Assembly (NCBI GenBank): GCA_030688365.1
Contig: JAUYIE010000013.1
Location: 1-31,903 of the forward strand
DNA: 31,903 bases
DNA from: a bacterium
GTDB lineage: Bacteria > Patescibacteria > ABY1 > JACQRZ01
Direction: 5' to 3'
Shown here one piece after another: positions 23,463 to 30,874 of the stretch. The translations under genes and the position numbers were made by a program. The first letter of the stretch is position 1, and the number at the start of each line of letters is the position of its first letter. The notes beneath the pieces were generated by a model. The model was not told where the DNA came from and ran no database searches. It saw only the letters and a list, made by a program, of their open reading frames with translations.

Positions 23463-24926
23463 TCAAATGATCATTCCTGATCCTTTCAGTTTTCCATTTT
23501 CTAGCTCGCACTCAACCAACTCTCCCAGTTGTTTAAGAAAATACCTATCATGAGACACCACAAGAATACCGCCTTGGTATTGTTCCAAAGCGTGTTCTAT
23601 AGCTTCGCGAGAAGGTATGTCAAGGTGGTTAGTCGGTTCATCAAGGATGAGTAGGTCGTGTTCTTTTTGCATAAGCTTGGCAAATGACAGTCTCACCCGT
23701 TCGCCGAAACTCAGTGACCCAATTGTTTTGTAGATATCATCGGCAGGAAATAGAAAGGAGCCAAGTACCGCGCGTGCTTTTTCCAGTGTAAGAGACGTAT
23801 TGCTTTTCATAATTTCGTCCAATATTGTCTTTGTTGTATCAAGGGTATCATTTTCTTGAGAAAAATATCCAACGCGAACATTTTCACCGTGTTCAATAGT
23901 ACCATTATCGGAATTGGTTTGTCCCATAATGATTTTCAACAGACTGGATTTTCCAGTTCCGTTACTACCCGCGATGTGATATCGATCATGACCGCGGATT
24001 TCAAATGAGATATCTCTAAAAAGTGGATGTCCGTCAAATGATTTTGACAATGACAAAACTCGAAGGAGTAATTTCCCAGAATGTGCATTGCCTGAAAATC
24101 GAGATCTTTTCATGATTTTGTTATCAGTCGGTTTGGCGATTGCCTTGTCGTATATCTCGCGCTGGATCCGTTTTTCCATCATACGGACTTGCCGGCCTTT
24201 AGCAGGATCAACAAAGATACTCGCTTCTTGTCGTTTGAGCGCAAGCCATTGTTCAAGCCGTCGTTTTTCTCGTTGTTGAAGTTCGTAATTTTTTTCCCAC
24301 TGGGCACGACGTGCATCGCGTTCAGCCAAATATCCATCATAGTTTCCTCTATATTCTTCTATTCGATTGTTCACAGGATCAAACTCTACAATTCGGCTAA
24401 CCGTAGCGTTAAGAAATGCGCGATCATGGGAGACGATGAGAACACTTCCAGGAAATTGCTGGATAAATGACTCCAGCCATTCGATGCCGTTGCTATCCAG
24501 ATTGTTGGTCGGTTCATCCATTAGAAGTACGGTCGGATTTGCATATAATGTTTTTATGAGCGCAAGACGTGTTTTTTGACCACCGGAAAGTGAGTGTATA
24601 TTTTGTGTTAGGTCAATATCATCCAAAGCTAGTTTTCCCAAAAGCACCCAACCTTGGGGGTGAGCATGAAGTTCAAGATAATCTTCAAGAGTATTCTGTT
24701 CATCAGCTTCAATCTGTTGGGGCAAGTAGCCAACTATCTCCTTATCCAAAGACACACTGCCTTGGTCGGGCTTAATATGTCCGGCGATGATTTTGAGCAA
24801 CGTGGATTTACCACATCCATTAGGGCCGATAATACCGATTTTTTGGCCTTGGTGTACGATAATGCTCATGTCTTGAAACAGAGACTTGCCGTATATGGTA
24901 GTAGTGAGATTTTTTATGACGATCAT
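23463..24926 (-). CDS. ABC-F family ATPase (ribosome-associated type)
   Basis: The protein has 487 residues from ATG at 24926 (MIVIKNLTTTIYGKSLFQDM). Two ABC domains in one chain, no membrane part. Domain 1: Walker A GPNGCGKST, signature LSGGQKTRLALIKTLYANP, Walker B VLLMDEPTNNLD. A charged linker follows (about 225-290, AQWEKNYELQQREKRRLEQW). Domain 2: Walker A GSNGTGKSS, signature LSFGERVRLSFAKL, Walker B LLILDEPTNHLD. Members bind the ribosomal E site and rescue slow or drug-blocked ribosomes; which subfamily this is (EttA/Uup-like or antibiotic-resistance) cannot be told. A long regulated-looking leader precedes it. In-frame codons upstream to 25025 pass through the terminator hairpin and are not likely to be translated. 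Confidence 0.93.
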   Translation of the reverse strand: MIVIKNLTTTIYGKSLFQDMSIIVHQGQKIGIIGPNGCGKSTLLKIIAGHIKPDQGSVSLDKEIVGYLPQQIEADEQNTLEDYLELHAHPQGWVLLGKLALDDIDLTQNIHSLSGGQKTRLALIKTLYANPTVLLMDEPTNNLDSNGIEWLESFIQQFPGSVLIVSHDRAFLNATVSRIVEFDPVNNRIEEYRGNYDGYLAERDARRAQWEKNYELQQREKRRLEQWLALKRQEASIFVDPAKGRQVRMMEKRIQREIYDKAIAKPTDNKIMKRSRFSGNAHSGKLLLRVLSLSKSFDGHPLFRDISFEIRGHDRYHIAGSNGTGKSSLLKIIMGQTNSDNGTIEHGENVRVGYFSQENDTLDTTKTILDEIMKSNTSLTLEKARAVLGSFLFPADDIYKTIGSLSFGERVRLSFAKLMQKEHDLLILDEPTNHLDIPSREAIEHALEQYQGGILVVSHDRYFLKQLGELVECELENGKLKGSGMII

Positions 24927-24935
24927 ATAGTTGAA

Positions 24936-25000
24936 ATAAGGATTAAAAAACTCGGCAGGTGCCGAGCTTTTTCGTGTTATAAAGAGGAAAAAATCCTTAT
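24936..25000 (-). promoter_or_regulatory. Candidate attenuator/initiation-control structure before the ABC-F gene
   Basis: A perfect 9-base inverted repeat brings together ATAAGGATT (24992-25000, containing the stop codon of the 29-codon leader ORF) and AATCCTTAT (24936-24944, ten bases before the ABC-F ATG). Between them lies a terminator-like hairpin. A ribosome paused at the end of the leader ORF would cover the first arm and free the second, which could open the ABC-F start region or change termination. The direction of control is inferred, not seen. Confidence 0.5.
24945..24972. terminator. Terminator-like hairpin in the ABC-F leader
   Basis: CTCGGC (24951-24956) pairs with GCCGAG (24961-24966) with loop AGGT. 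On the - strand six T residues follow (24945-24950), and on the + strand five. The hairpin is just 19 bases before the ABC-F ATG and downstream of its promoter, so it looks like an attenuator and not the end of another gene, since the upstream gene has its own terminator at 25174-25196. Confidence 0.65.
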
Positions 25001-25086
25001 GTACACAAATATTTGCCCAGCACAAAACAGCCTGCTAGTGTTGCTGATCGGATTTGATCTACAATTAAGATTTCTTTTATTTCCAT
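24997..25086 (-). CDS. Possible 29-aa leader peptide of the ABC-F gene
   Basis: ATG at 25086 opens 29 codons ending in TAA at 24997-24999, in the middle of the leader between the promoter and the attenuator hairpin. The sequence starts MEIKEILIVDQIRSATLAG and ends FVLGKYLCT. There is no Shine-Dalgarno, in keeping with most genes here. Its stop codon lies inside one arm of the 9-bp inverted repeat. Leader peptides sensing ribosome-targeting drugs are known upstream of ABC-F genes in Firmicutes; here the role is inferred from position. Confidence 0.35.
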   Translation of the reverse strand: MEIKEILIVDQIRSATLAGCFVLGKYLCT

Positions 25087-25107
25087 ATAAATGTGTAACT
25101 AACAAAA

Positions 25108-25136
25108 ATACTAACATGGGGCGATATTTTTTGCAA
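25108..25136 (-). promoter_or_regulatory. Probable promoter of the ABC-F leader
   Basis: On the - strand TTGCAA (25131-25136), 17 bases, then TAGTAT (25108-25113), each 4/6 to consensus at ideal spacing. Expected start is near 25100, about 15 bases before the leader ORF and 175 before the ABC-F ATG. Confidence 0.45.
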
Positions 25137-25167
25137 GGAAAAGGGATAGTACCCAAACCTTTCAGTA

Positions 25168-25196
25168 TAAAAAAATAATAGGGTTTCCCTATTATT
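25168..25196 (-). terminator. Intrinsic terminator of the 94-aa gene
   Basis: On the - strand a perfect 10-bp stem AATAATAGGG/CCCTATTATT (25174-25183 with 25187-25196) has a three-base loop and runs straight into a T tract. It lies 12 bases after the stop of the 94-aa gene and separates it from the ABC-F leader. Confidence 0.8.
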
Positions 25197-25207
25197 CACT
25201 ATTTAAA

Positions 25208-25492
25208 TTACTGATATTTGAATCCCACCTTGAGAAGGTATTCTTTTTCTTTTTCTAGCTCTTCTGCTGATTCAAATTCAGGACCTTTAAGGGACACTAG
25301 AACGAGCGAATCGGAGAGGTTCATTCCTATGTGGCCGTCAACTTCATATTCTGAATAGTCCCCCTCTTCGTCGACATAGATCATGAACCCTACAGGAGGT
25401 AAAAATTCCAGATCTTTTTCTATCTCCAGACTATAATATTTATTAGTCGGATGGTTTTCAACCTGTATCTCAACCATAAAACGTATTCTCAT
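25208..25492 (-). CDS. Stand-alone 94-aa acidic protein, unknown function
   Basis: The product has 94 residues and no recognised family. It starts MRIRFMVEIQVENHPTNKYY, is rich in Glu and Asp with alternating hydrophobic residues suggesting beta strands in the first 70 residues, and ends in a charged helix (ESAEELEKEKEYLLKVGFKYQ). No signal peptide or membrane helix. The ATG at 25492 has a very good ribosome site, GGAGGG, six bases upstream. With its own promoter (25526-25553) and terminator (25168-25196) it is a complete single-gene unit, unlike its neighbours, so it may be well expressed or separately controlled. Confidence 0.75.
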   Translation of the reverse strand: MRIRFMVEIQVENHPTNKYYSLEIEKDLEFLPPVGFMIYVDEEGDYSEYEVDGHIGMNLSDSLVLVSLKGPEFESAEELEKEKEYLLKVGFKYQ

Positions 25493-25525
25493 TACTTACC
25501 CTCCACTTACCATAATAACTCATTA

Positions 25526-25553
25526 CTTTTAGCACATAGGGTGATTATGTCAA
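25526..25553 (-). promoter_or_regulatory. Promoter of the 94-aa gene
   Basis: On the - strand TTGACA (25548-25553), 16 bases, then TAAAAG (25526-25531). The leader of roughly 27 bases carries the GGAGGG ribosome site before the ATG at 25492. Confidence 0.5.
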
Positions 25554-25569
25554 GCCGCGAATAATCTTA

Positions 25570-25608
25570 CAAAAACTTACTACTCAAGCACTGACCTAGA
25601 TAGCAAGT
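25570..25608 (-). terminator. Possible terminator after the EamA gene
   Basis: On the - strand ACTTGCTA (25601-25608) can pair with TAGTAAGT (25575-25582) with one G-T pair and an 18-base loop, followed by a short T run. It lies just before the promoter of the 94-aa gene, which fits, but the loop is long and the stem AT-rich. Confidence 0.35.
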
Positions 25609-25636
25609 TGGAAAAACTCTCAAAAGAGGTGCCTTT

Positions 25637-26071
25637 TTATTTATTAAACAAATATACCACCGCAACGCCGGCAAAAATCATCACGCCGCCTATCGCTGTT
25701 CCTAGATTGAGTTGTCTTTGTCGATAAATCAAATACGAAAATATCGCGACAAAGATAGGATATGAGATCTCGATCAGTGACGCGAGAGTGGTGTTTTTGT
25801 CCGCAATTGAGAAATTGATCAATATTTCAGCAAGGATGAAAATGAGAACACTTGCTATTAGCAACCATAACAACCGCGGTGATTGGGTGATGGATAGAAA
25901 GTCTCTTTTGAGATACCCTCCCATAAATGCCCAGATCGAGATCACTACAGAAGACACGAATGATATAATCGCAAGCGCCGAAATAACACTGATTTTCTTA
26001 AAAAGCTGTTCGTTGATGACATAGGTGAGCCCCCACATCACCGACGCGCCAATTGCATAAACAAACCACAT
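25637..26071 (-). CDS. Half-size EamA (drug/metabolite transporter) membrane protein
   Basis: The protein has 144 residues with about five membrane helices. It corresponds to one EamA domain: MWFVYAIGASVMWGLTYVINEQLFKK at the start and ASLIEISYPIFVAIFSYLIYRQRQLNLGTAIGGVMIFAGVAVVYL at the end, the usual last-two-helix pattern. Full DMT transporters have two such domains, so this one would need to dimerise. Substrate is unknown. It starts seven bases after the YdcF-like gene and is the last of the mreD-mrdA-greA run. Confidence 0.85.
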   Translation of the reverse strand: MWFVYAIGASVMWGLTYVINEQLFKKISVISALAIISFVSSVVISIWAFMGGYLKRDFLSITQSPRLLWLLIASVLIFILAEILINFSIADKNTTLASLIEISYPIFVAIFSYLIYRQRQLNLGTAIGGVMIFAGVAVVYLFNK

Positions 26072-26078
26072 AAAAGTA

Positions 26079-26759
26079 TTATGTTATCGCCTTCCCTATC
26101 TCCTCCTCCCACCATGTTCTGACTGCTTCGGTATGGTGTTTTGGCTCCGCTCTGCGAAAATATGCCATGCGCTTTTTGTAGAGCGCGTGATATTTCTTGA
26201 AATTGTTGGCGTTTTCAAGCGCCCACAAATCAAACGCGAGCATTTTCTTTTCTTTTTTAGCCAAGAATGCGGGATCAAGATATCTATTGGGGCTTGTATC
26301 AAAATCAACAGCAAAGACGGAAACATGTTTGTTATTGAATACTTTTTTCGCTAATATCTTTACTCGAGTTTCTCGCGTCTTTTCACAAAAAATATATAGG
26401 CATCCCCCAATCGCTCTTTTGTCCAAAATTGCTTTTGTGTATATAAAATTTTCTAGAGTAGACAATGCGCGTTTCTCCGACAGTACTATAAGATCGCGGG
26501 TAAAATCCTTCAGGTACCGTTTTGTCGCAAGGTATGCGGTAAAAAATCGTATCATCTCCCCTGCCTCGGTGCGCGTATATGGTTTGAAACAATCCGTCTT
26601 CCCGCCAGAAAAAATCACATAATTTTTTGCCGGCTTTGTCTTTTCCGCGATATCGTACAGCGTATTAAAAACCGTTTTCAAATAAAAAGTATAATTCTCG
26701 TCTTTGAGAATGTCTTTGGGGACGCCGTAACCGCAGATGATGAAAATGTTTGAGGACAT
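26079..26759 (-). CDS. YdcF/ElyC-like DUF218 protein
   Basis: The protein has 226 residues. The pattern is NIFIICGYGVPKD, NYVIFSGGKTDCFKPYTRTEAGEM, then DLIVLSEKRALSTLENFIYTKAIL and CLYIFCEKTRETRVKILAKKVF, which is the Rossmann-like DUF218 fold (SanA/ElyC/YdcF) with the typical 'SGGxT...TEA..M' and 'E..s.nT.eN' elements. No membrane anchor is present, unlike SanA/ElyC. Family members are linked to envelope integrity or nucleotide-type ligand binding, but their reaction is not firmly known. It begins five bases after its upstream neighbour. Confidence 0.75.
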   Translation of the reverse strand: MSSNIFIICGYGVPKDILKDENYTFYLKTVFNTLYDIAEKTKPAKNYVIFSGGKTDCFKPYTRTEAGEMIRFFTAYLATKRYLKDFTRDLIVLSEKRALSTLENFIYTKAILDKRAIGGCLYIFCEKTRETRVKILAKKVFNNKHVSVFAVDFDTSPNRYLDPAFLAKKEKKMLAFDLWALENANNFKKYHALYKKRMAYFRRAEPKHHTEAVRTWWEEEIGKAIT

Positions 26760-26764
26760 AATGG

Positions 26765-27394
26765 TTATTGCTTTGATACGATGAGATCATCAAATTGATT
26801 CCAAAAATCAAGTGCGATCTTTTGAACTTCAGAAATATTTTTTATTTGTACAATAAGAGAGTTAATCTCATCTGCGATGGCTTGTTCTTGCATTGCTCCT
26901 ATTGCGAAAACCTCCACACTCATTGGAGTAGGCACCTGTTTGCAATATTTTTTTACCATCCCATGCCATTTTTCAATGGCTTCTCTGGATATATCATATG
27001 ATAATTCTTCCGTTAATAGAGTATCAAACATACTACCAATATTCTGCCAGTCTCTGACATGTGGGAAATACAACTCATCTTCAAAAAGTTTTATCGCGGT
27101 GGGAGTAAATTTTGAAACGGGACAAAGGTCATATATTCCTCGTCCCGAGACAAACCTCTCGCGCATCTCGTCCACGAGGCAATGATAGAGCACGCCTGCA
27201 CGAAACGCAGACGAAGCGCTGGTCACATCAGACAAGGAAACATTAAAAACATGCGTCTGGTGTCGCTCTATCACGCCCAAATACCGAATATCAGGAAACA
27301 CGGAGCCGATATAAAAATCAGCACGTTGAAAATGTAAAAAATGCTTCTCAAAAACTTTTTCGGCAAGAGCAATGTGGGTGATGGGAGTAGCCAT
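26765..27394 (-). CDS. Zinc-dependent phospholipase C-like fold protein
   Basis: The protein has 209 residues from ATG at 27394 (MATPITHIALAEKVFEKH). The pattern PITHIALAEKV, FYIGSVFPDIRYLGVIERHQTHVF and FRAGVLYHCLVDEMRERF matches the all-helical zinc-dependent phospholipase C-like family, in which His and Asp residues at these places bind metal. Such proteins are common in CPR and environmental bacteria and mostly uncharacterised. There is no signal peptide, so a secreted lipase role is unlikely. Upstream in-frame codons to 27421 do not match the family start. It forms a close group with the YdcF-like and EamA genes. Confidence 0.75.
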   Translation of the reverse strand: MATPITHIALAEKVFEKHFLHFQRADFYIGSVFPDIRYLGVIERHQTHVFNVSLSDVTSASSAFRAGVLYHCLVDEMRERFVSGRGIYDLCPVSKFTPTAIKLFEDELYFPHVRDWQNIGSMFDTLLTEELSYDISREAIEKWHGMVKKYCKQVPTPMSVEVFAIGAMQEQAIADEINSLIVQIKNISEVQKIALDFWNQFDDLIVSKQ

Positions 27395-27461
27395 GTGGTG
27401 TGTTTGTAGTAATTTCCACACTGTGAATGCTTTTTAACATAAGTCGCAAAAAACCACACCC

Positions 27462-27920
27462 TTACCGTATCTTCACAATCTCATACTCAAACTCCCCTGC
27501 CGGCGCTTTGATAACCACTTTTTCTCCGACTTGGCGATTCATAAACGCCTTGCCCAGCGGTGATTCGTATGATATTTTGTTTGCACCAGGATCCACTTCT
27601 TCGGGTCCGACAATCATAAATTCCATTTCATTATCACCGAAACGCGCCTTAAATGTAGTGCCGACACCCACTTTGTGGTGCGGAATTGCTGACTCATCGA
27701 TTATTTCTGCATGTTTTATAAGGTACTCTATTTCCGCTACCCGCGACTCCAATACTCCTTGCTCCTCCTTTGCTTGATGATACTCTGAATTTTCTTTGAG
27801 ATCTCCATGTTCCTTAGCAATAAGCACACGTTCAATGACGTCTTTGCGGGCTACATTTTTTAAATGCTCCAACTCCTCCAAAAGTTTGTCGCGTCCCTCT
27901 TTGGTAAGGATGTGGTTCAT
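27462..27920 (-). CDS. greA: Transcription elongation factor GreA
   Basis: The protein has 152 residues, close to the standard 158. The N-terminal coiled coil carries the acidic tip (AKEHGDLKENSEYHQAKEEQG, with Asp and Glu that enter the RNA polymerase secondary channel), and the C-terminal FKBP-like domain ends VDPGANKISYESPLGKAFMNRQVGEKVVIKAPAGEFEYEIVKI. It makes backtracked polymerase cleave its transcript. It lies 50 bases after mrdA. No Shine-Dalgarno and no clear promoter are visible in that gap. Confidence 0.97.
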   Translation of the reverse strand: MNHILTKEGRDKLLEELEHLKNVARKDVIERVLIAKEHGDLKENSEYHQAKEEQGVLESRVAEIEYLIKHAEIIDESAIPHHKVGVGTTFKARFGDNEMEFMIVGPEEVDPGANKISYESPLGKAFMNRQVGEKVVIKAPAGEFEYEIVKIR

Positions 27921-27970
27921 ATTAATAAAGTAAGTAAGTAATCTATTGGTAAGTACACAGAATACATGTT

Positions 27971-29941
27971 TTATTGTTGTATGTCAATAGCATCATTTGC
28001 TCGTGAGTTTGCTCCATCATGGCCAAAATACCACGTAAGAATATTCCGTGTTACTTGAACTGCCGGTAATGTTCCGTCTTCACCTTCTTCGATCAATACA
28101 GTAATGACTATTTCTGGATTATCAAATGGTGCCCAACCGGTAAACCAGGCGTGGGGATTTTTATCTGGTGACCATTGAGCAGTCCCGGTCTTACCCGCGA
28201 CACTTACAAGGACCGATTGCAACATCCGCGCACTTCCTGAAATAACTGTCTGATGCAATCCATCTCTTATAGTAGAAATGCTTTCCGGACTACCCACTCC
28301 CGAGATGTATTGTGGAAAAGATATATTTTCTCTTTCATGTGTTTGACTATTTTCCTTACCAATCACGACATGAGGAATCACATTGTATCCTCCATTAGCA
28401 AAATATGCACTGGTTGTATGTATCTGTAAGGGGGTGACTAATAGATCTCCTTGACCAATACCAAGATGATACGTATCACCAACATACCATGCCTCACCTT
28501 TTACTTCTTTTTTCCAATCGGGTGAAGGTACAACACCGCTCGCTTCACTCGGGAGGTCGATACCGGTAATCTTTCCCAGCCCAAACCGTTCATAATATGT
28601 TTTTAATTTTTCAGCCCCTAAACCCTTAATGTCACCAAATCCCCCACTGATAATATAAAAATAAGTATTCACCGATTCAGCCAGTGCTTTATATATATTT
28701 GTAATCCCATGTCCTCCTGTCTTCCAATCAGGATAAAACCACTGACCTATGTGTATACCACCCGTACTATTAACTGTCGTACTTGCTTTTACGATACCCT
28801 CTTCAAGTGCTGCCAAAGCGACCATGGGTTTGACGGTAGAACCGGAAGGATATTCACCACTGACCGCTCGGTCAAAAAGTGGATGACTGACGTCGTTTGA
28901 CAATACATCATAGTCAGCCACAGAGATACCACCAGAGAAAAGATTACCGTCAAAGTACGGAATATTTACTAGAGCAAGTATTTCACCATTGTGCGGACGC
29001 GAAATGATGACGACCCCTTTTGTTTGATGGATTGCATCTAGCGCCAATTGTAATGCATCTTGGCTTTCCTTCTGCAATCTAGCATCTATACTCAAAACCA
29101 GACTATCGCCATTCACTGCAGGTGTTGTCGAAATAACCTTTTGTACTTTTCCCAGCGCATCAACTTCAACAGATTTTTCTCCATGAGACCCTCGTAAAAC
29201 ACTGTCATACGTCCGCTCCACTCCCACTTTACCAATCTGATCCTTTGATAGATATATATCAGGGTGCGCGTCTAGATCACGTTGTGTAACTGTGCTGGTA
29301 TAGCCAATGACATGGGCAAGTGATGATGCCTGACGATAATCATATTCACGTATGCCGTTTGATACAACAGAAATACCTGGCATAGATGATGTTGCGACCG
29401 ATAGTTCCAACGCTTTTGAATAAGGAAAACCATCCATCACCACTACCGGCTCATACGAGGACGGGTTTTTTATCATAACTTTGAGCTGATCAGGTGTCTG
29501 CTCTGTCAAAGGAGCTAGTGTAGCAAAAAGCGATTCTCGATTAATTGAATCATTTGGAAGATCAGCCGGAGTAATCGTCAATGAAAAAAATGCTTTGTTG
29601 GTCGCCAAGGGGATATGTGTGCGATCGTACATTACGCCACGCATGGCAGGTATTGGAACGACGCGTACTTTATTTGATTCCGCCCGATGCGCCATAGTTG
29701 TACCTTGTACGGTTTGTAAATATGCCGTCTTGCCCAGCACAAGCCCAACGCATACCATCATGAAAAAGAAAAACAACGTAACAGTACGACGCTTCACGGA
29801 GACACCCAAAAAATCTTGCGAATGAGAATTCCAATCCCTCGTTTCCTCAAAACTTGACTCAACCCACTCAAGACGACTGGAAGTGTCCAATCGTATCTCT
29901 TTTCCCTCAAGAAATGGTAATAATGGTAATCGTTTTTTCAT
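27971..29941 (-). CDS. mrdA: Penicillin-binding protein 2 (elongasome transpeptidase)
   Basis: The protein has 656 residues. A membrane helix at about 53-72 follows a long cytoplasmic tail. A dimerisation/pedestal domain with GVMYDRTHIPLATNKAFFSLTITP comes next, then the transpeptidase domain with the SxxK serine in GSTVKPMVAL (about 365), the SxN motif in AESVNTYFY (about 421) and KTG in VAGKTGTAQWSPDKNPHAWF (about 582). It cross-links peptidoglycan during side-wall growth with MreD and RodA. Its ATG overlaps the stop of the mreD-like gene (ATGA). mreC and rodA are not in the window. The cytoplasmic tail of about 50 residues is longer than usual. Confidence 0.96.
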   Translation of the reverse strand: MKKRLPLLPFLEGKEIRLDTSSRLEWVESSFEETRDWNSHSQDFLGVSVKRRTVTLFFFFMMVCVGLVLGKTAYLQTVQGTTMAHRAESNKVRVVPIPAMRGVMYDRTHIPLATNKAFFSLTITPADLPNDSINRESLFATLAPLTEQTPDQLKVMIKNPSSYEPVVVMDGFPYSKALELSVATSSMPGISVVSNGIREYDYRQASSLAHVIGYTSTVTQRDLDAHPDIYLSKDQIGKVGVERTYDSVLRGSHGEKSVEVDALGKVQKVISTTPAVNGDSLVLSIDARLQKESQDALQLALDAIHQTKGVVIISRPHNGEILALVNIPYFDGNLFSGGISVADYDVLSNDVSHPLFDRAVSGEYPSGSTVKPMVALAALEEGIVKASTTVNSTGGIHIGQWFYPDWKTGGHGITNIYKALAESVNTYFYIISGGFGDIKGLGAEKLKTYYERFGLGKITGIDLPSEASGVVPSPDWKKEVKGEAWYVGDTYHLGIGQGDLLVTPLQIHTTSAYFANGGYNVIPHVVIGKENSQTHERENISFPQYISGVGSPESISTIRDGLHQTVISGSARMLQSVLVSVAGKTGTAQWSPDKNPHAWFTGWAPFDNPEIVITVLIEEGEDGTLPAVQVTRNILTWYFGHDGANSRANDAIDIQQ

Positions 29942-30450
29942 AATGCCTGATCGCTAACAAGATATACACGTTTTCCTCGTTTTCCTTTTGTCAGCATAAG
30001 CCATAGTGCAAGCGTATATATAATAGTTCCCAAGATTTGTATGACAAAATGACCAACGTTGATATCTTGCCACATATTTAATGATGGCGCATTTGATATA
30101 AAAAATGACAGAACATACCACAATACCCAATCTATCAAGGTCACGCCTAAAAATGTACCAATTGTTATGGCCAATAATGCTAACAATGATCGGTTTGTCA
30201 GTATCGTTACTGATACAATGCTTACAATCCCTAAGACGAGGATCCATTCAAACAAGGTGCTTCCAAATACAGGAGAATAAAGATCAATAATAAGCACACT
30301 ACAAAACGCCCAGGGTGAGACTGCTCGAGTCCCAGCCCACCACATCCACGCTGCAAACGAAATCAATGCAAATGGATATGGATTTGCAACTGATACCTGA
30401 AGAATCGTCAGAAATAATGTCATGATGATTGCCACTAAAATATATCGCAT
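29938..30450 (-). CDS. mreD: MreD-like rod-shape membrane protein
   Basis: The protein has 170 residues from ATG at 30450; a TTG three codons earlier is less likely. About five membrane helices cover it (MRYILVAIIMTLFLTILQVSV at the start, and a basic end LTKGKRGKRVYLVS). The sequence is a weak match to MreD, but size, topology and the four-base overlap with mrdA support it. MreD links the cytoskeleton to the cell-wall enzymes. mreB and mreC are not seen beside it. Confidence 0.7.
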   Translation of the reverse strand: MRYILVAIIMTLFLTILQVSVANPYPFALISFAAWMWWAGTRAVSPWAFCSVLIIDLYSPVFGSTLFEWILVLGIVSIVSVTILTNRSLLALLAITIGTFLGVTLIDWVLWYVLSFFISNAPSLNMWQDINVGHFVIQILGTIIYTLALWLMLTKGKRGKRVYLVSDQAL

Positions 30451-30479
30451 AATTGGCAATGTTTAATACACGAACTTTT

Positions 30480-30758
30480 TTACTTGAGCATGCTTGAAAA
30501 ACGTGTAGCAAGTATTTTTTTGAGTTGATCGGTCGCATGAGTAAATGCCTCACGACATCCCTTTTCTAATGTTTGTTTGTCTCCAACGATAGACTCACCA
30601 ATTTCCACATTTAATAAATTTTGATTTCCGTCCATGGTGATCTTAAATGCACCATCATGTGAAGTACCCATTACTTGTTCTTGCGCCAATGCTCCTTGTA
30701 TCTCCTTCGCTTGTTTCCGCATCTCGTTCATATCTTTTAATTTGTCAAAAAAAGCCAT
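30480..30758 (-). CDS. ybaB: YbaB/EbfC-family nucleoid-associated protein
   Basis: The product has 92 residues, a little shorter than the usual 100-110. The N-terminal helix (FFDKLKDMNEMRKQAKEIQGALAQEQVMG) and the beta sheet (GAFKITMDGNQNLLNVEIGESI) followed by a long helix (CREAFTHATDQLKKILATRFSSM) are the YbaB layout. Members dimerise like tweezers and bind DNA. The usual neighbours dnaX and recR are absent; here it precedes the mreD-like gene by 29 bases. Confidence 0.88.
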   Translation of the reverse strand: MAFFDKLKDMNEMRKQAKEIQGALAQEQVMGTSHDGAFKITMDGNQNLLNVEIGESIVGDKQTLEKGCREAFTHATDQLKKILATRFSSMLK

Positions 30759-30820
30759 AAAAATATATTACATCAAGAATAAACGTCATTTGTCGGACGA
30801 CTAACATCAAATCGCGTTCA

Positions 30821-30849
30821 ATCTTAACGGGATTCACCTCATCCGTCAA
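30821..30849 (-). promoter_or_regulatory. Probable promoter of the ybaB-mreD-mrdA unit
   Basis: On the - strand TTGACG (30844-30849), 17 bases, TAAGAT (30821-30826). A second possible -10, TATAAT (30852-30857), lies just upstream without a good -35. Leader to the ybaB ATG is about 55 bases. Confidence 0.45.
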
Positions 30850-30874
30850 ATATTATACCCGATAAAACTCACTC

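Noticed and set aside
23463..25025. ABC-F ORF extended upstream to a start at 25025
   Set aside because: The extra 33 codons run through the terminator hairpin and have no family similarity; ATG at 24926 matches the usual ABC-F N-terminus.
25613..25630. Hairpin CTCT/AGAG after the EamA gene as terminator
   Set aside because: Only a four-base stem; the longer stem at 25575-25608 is the better, though still weak, candidate.
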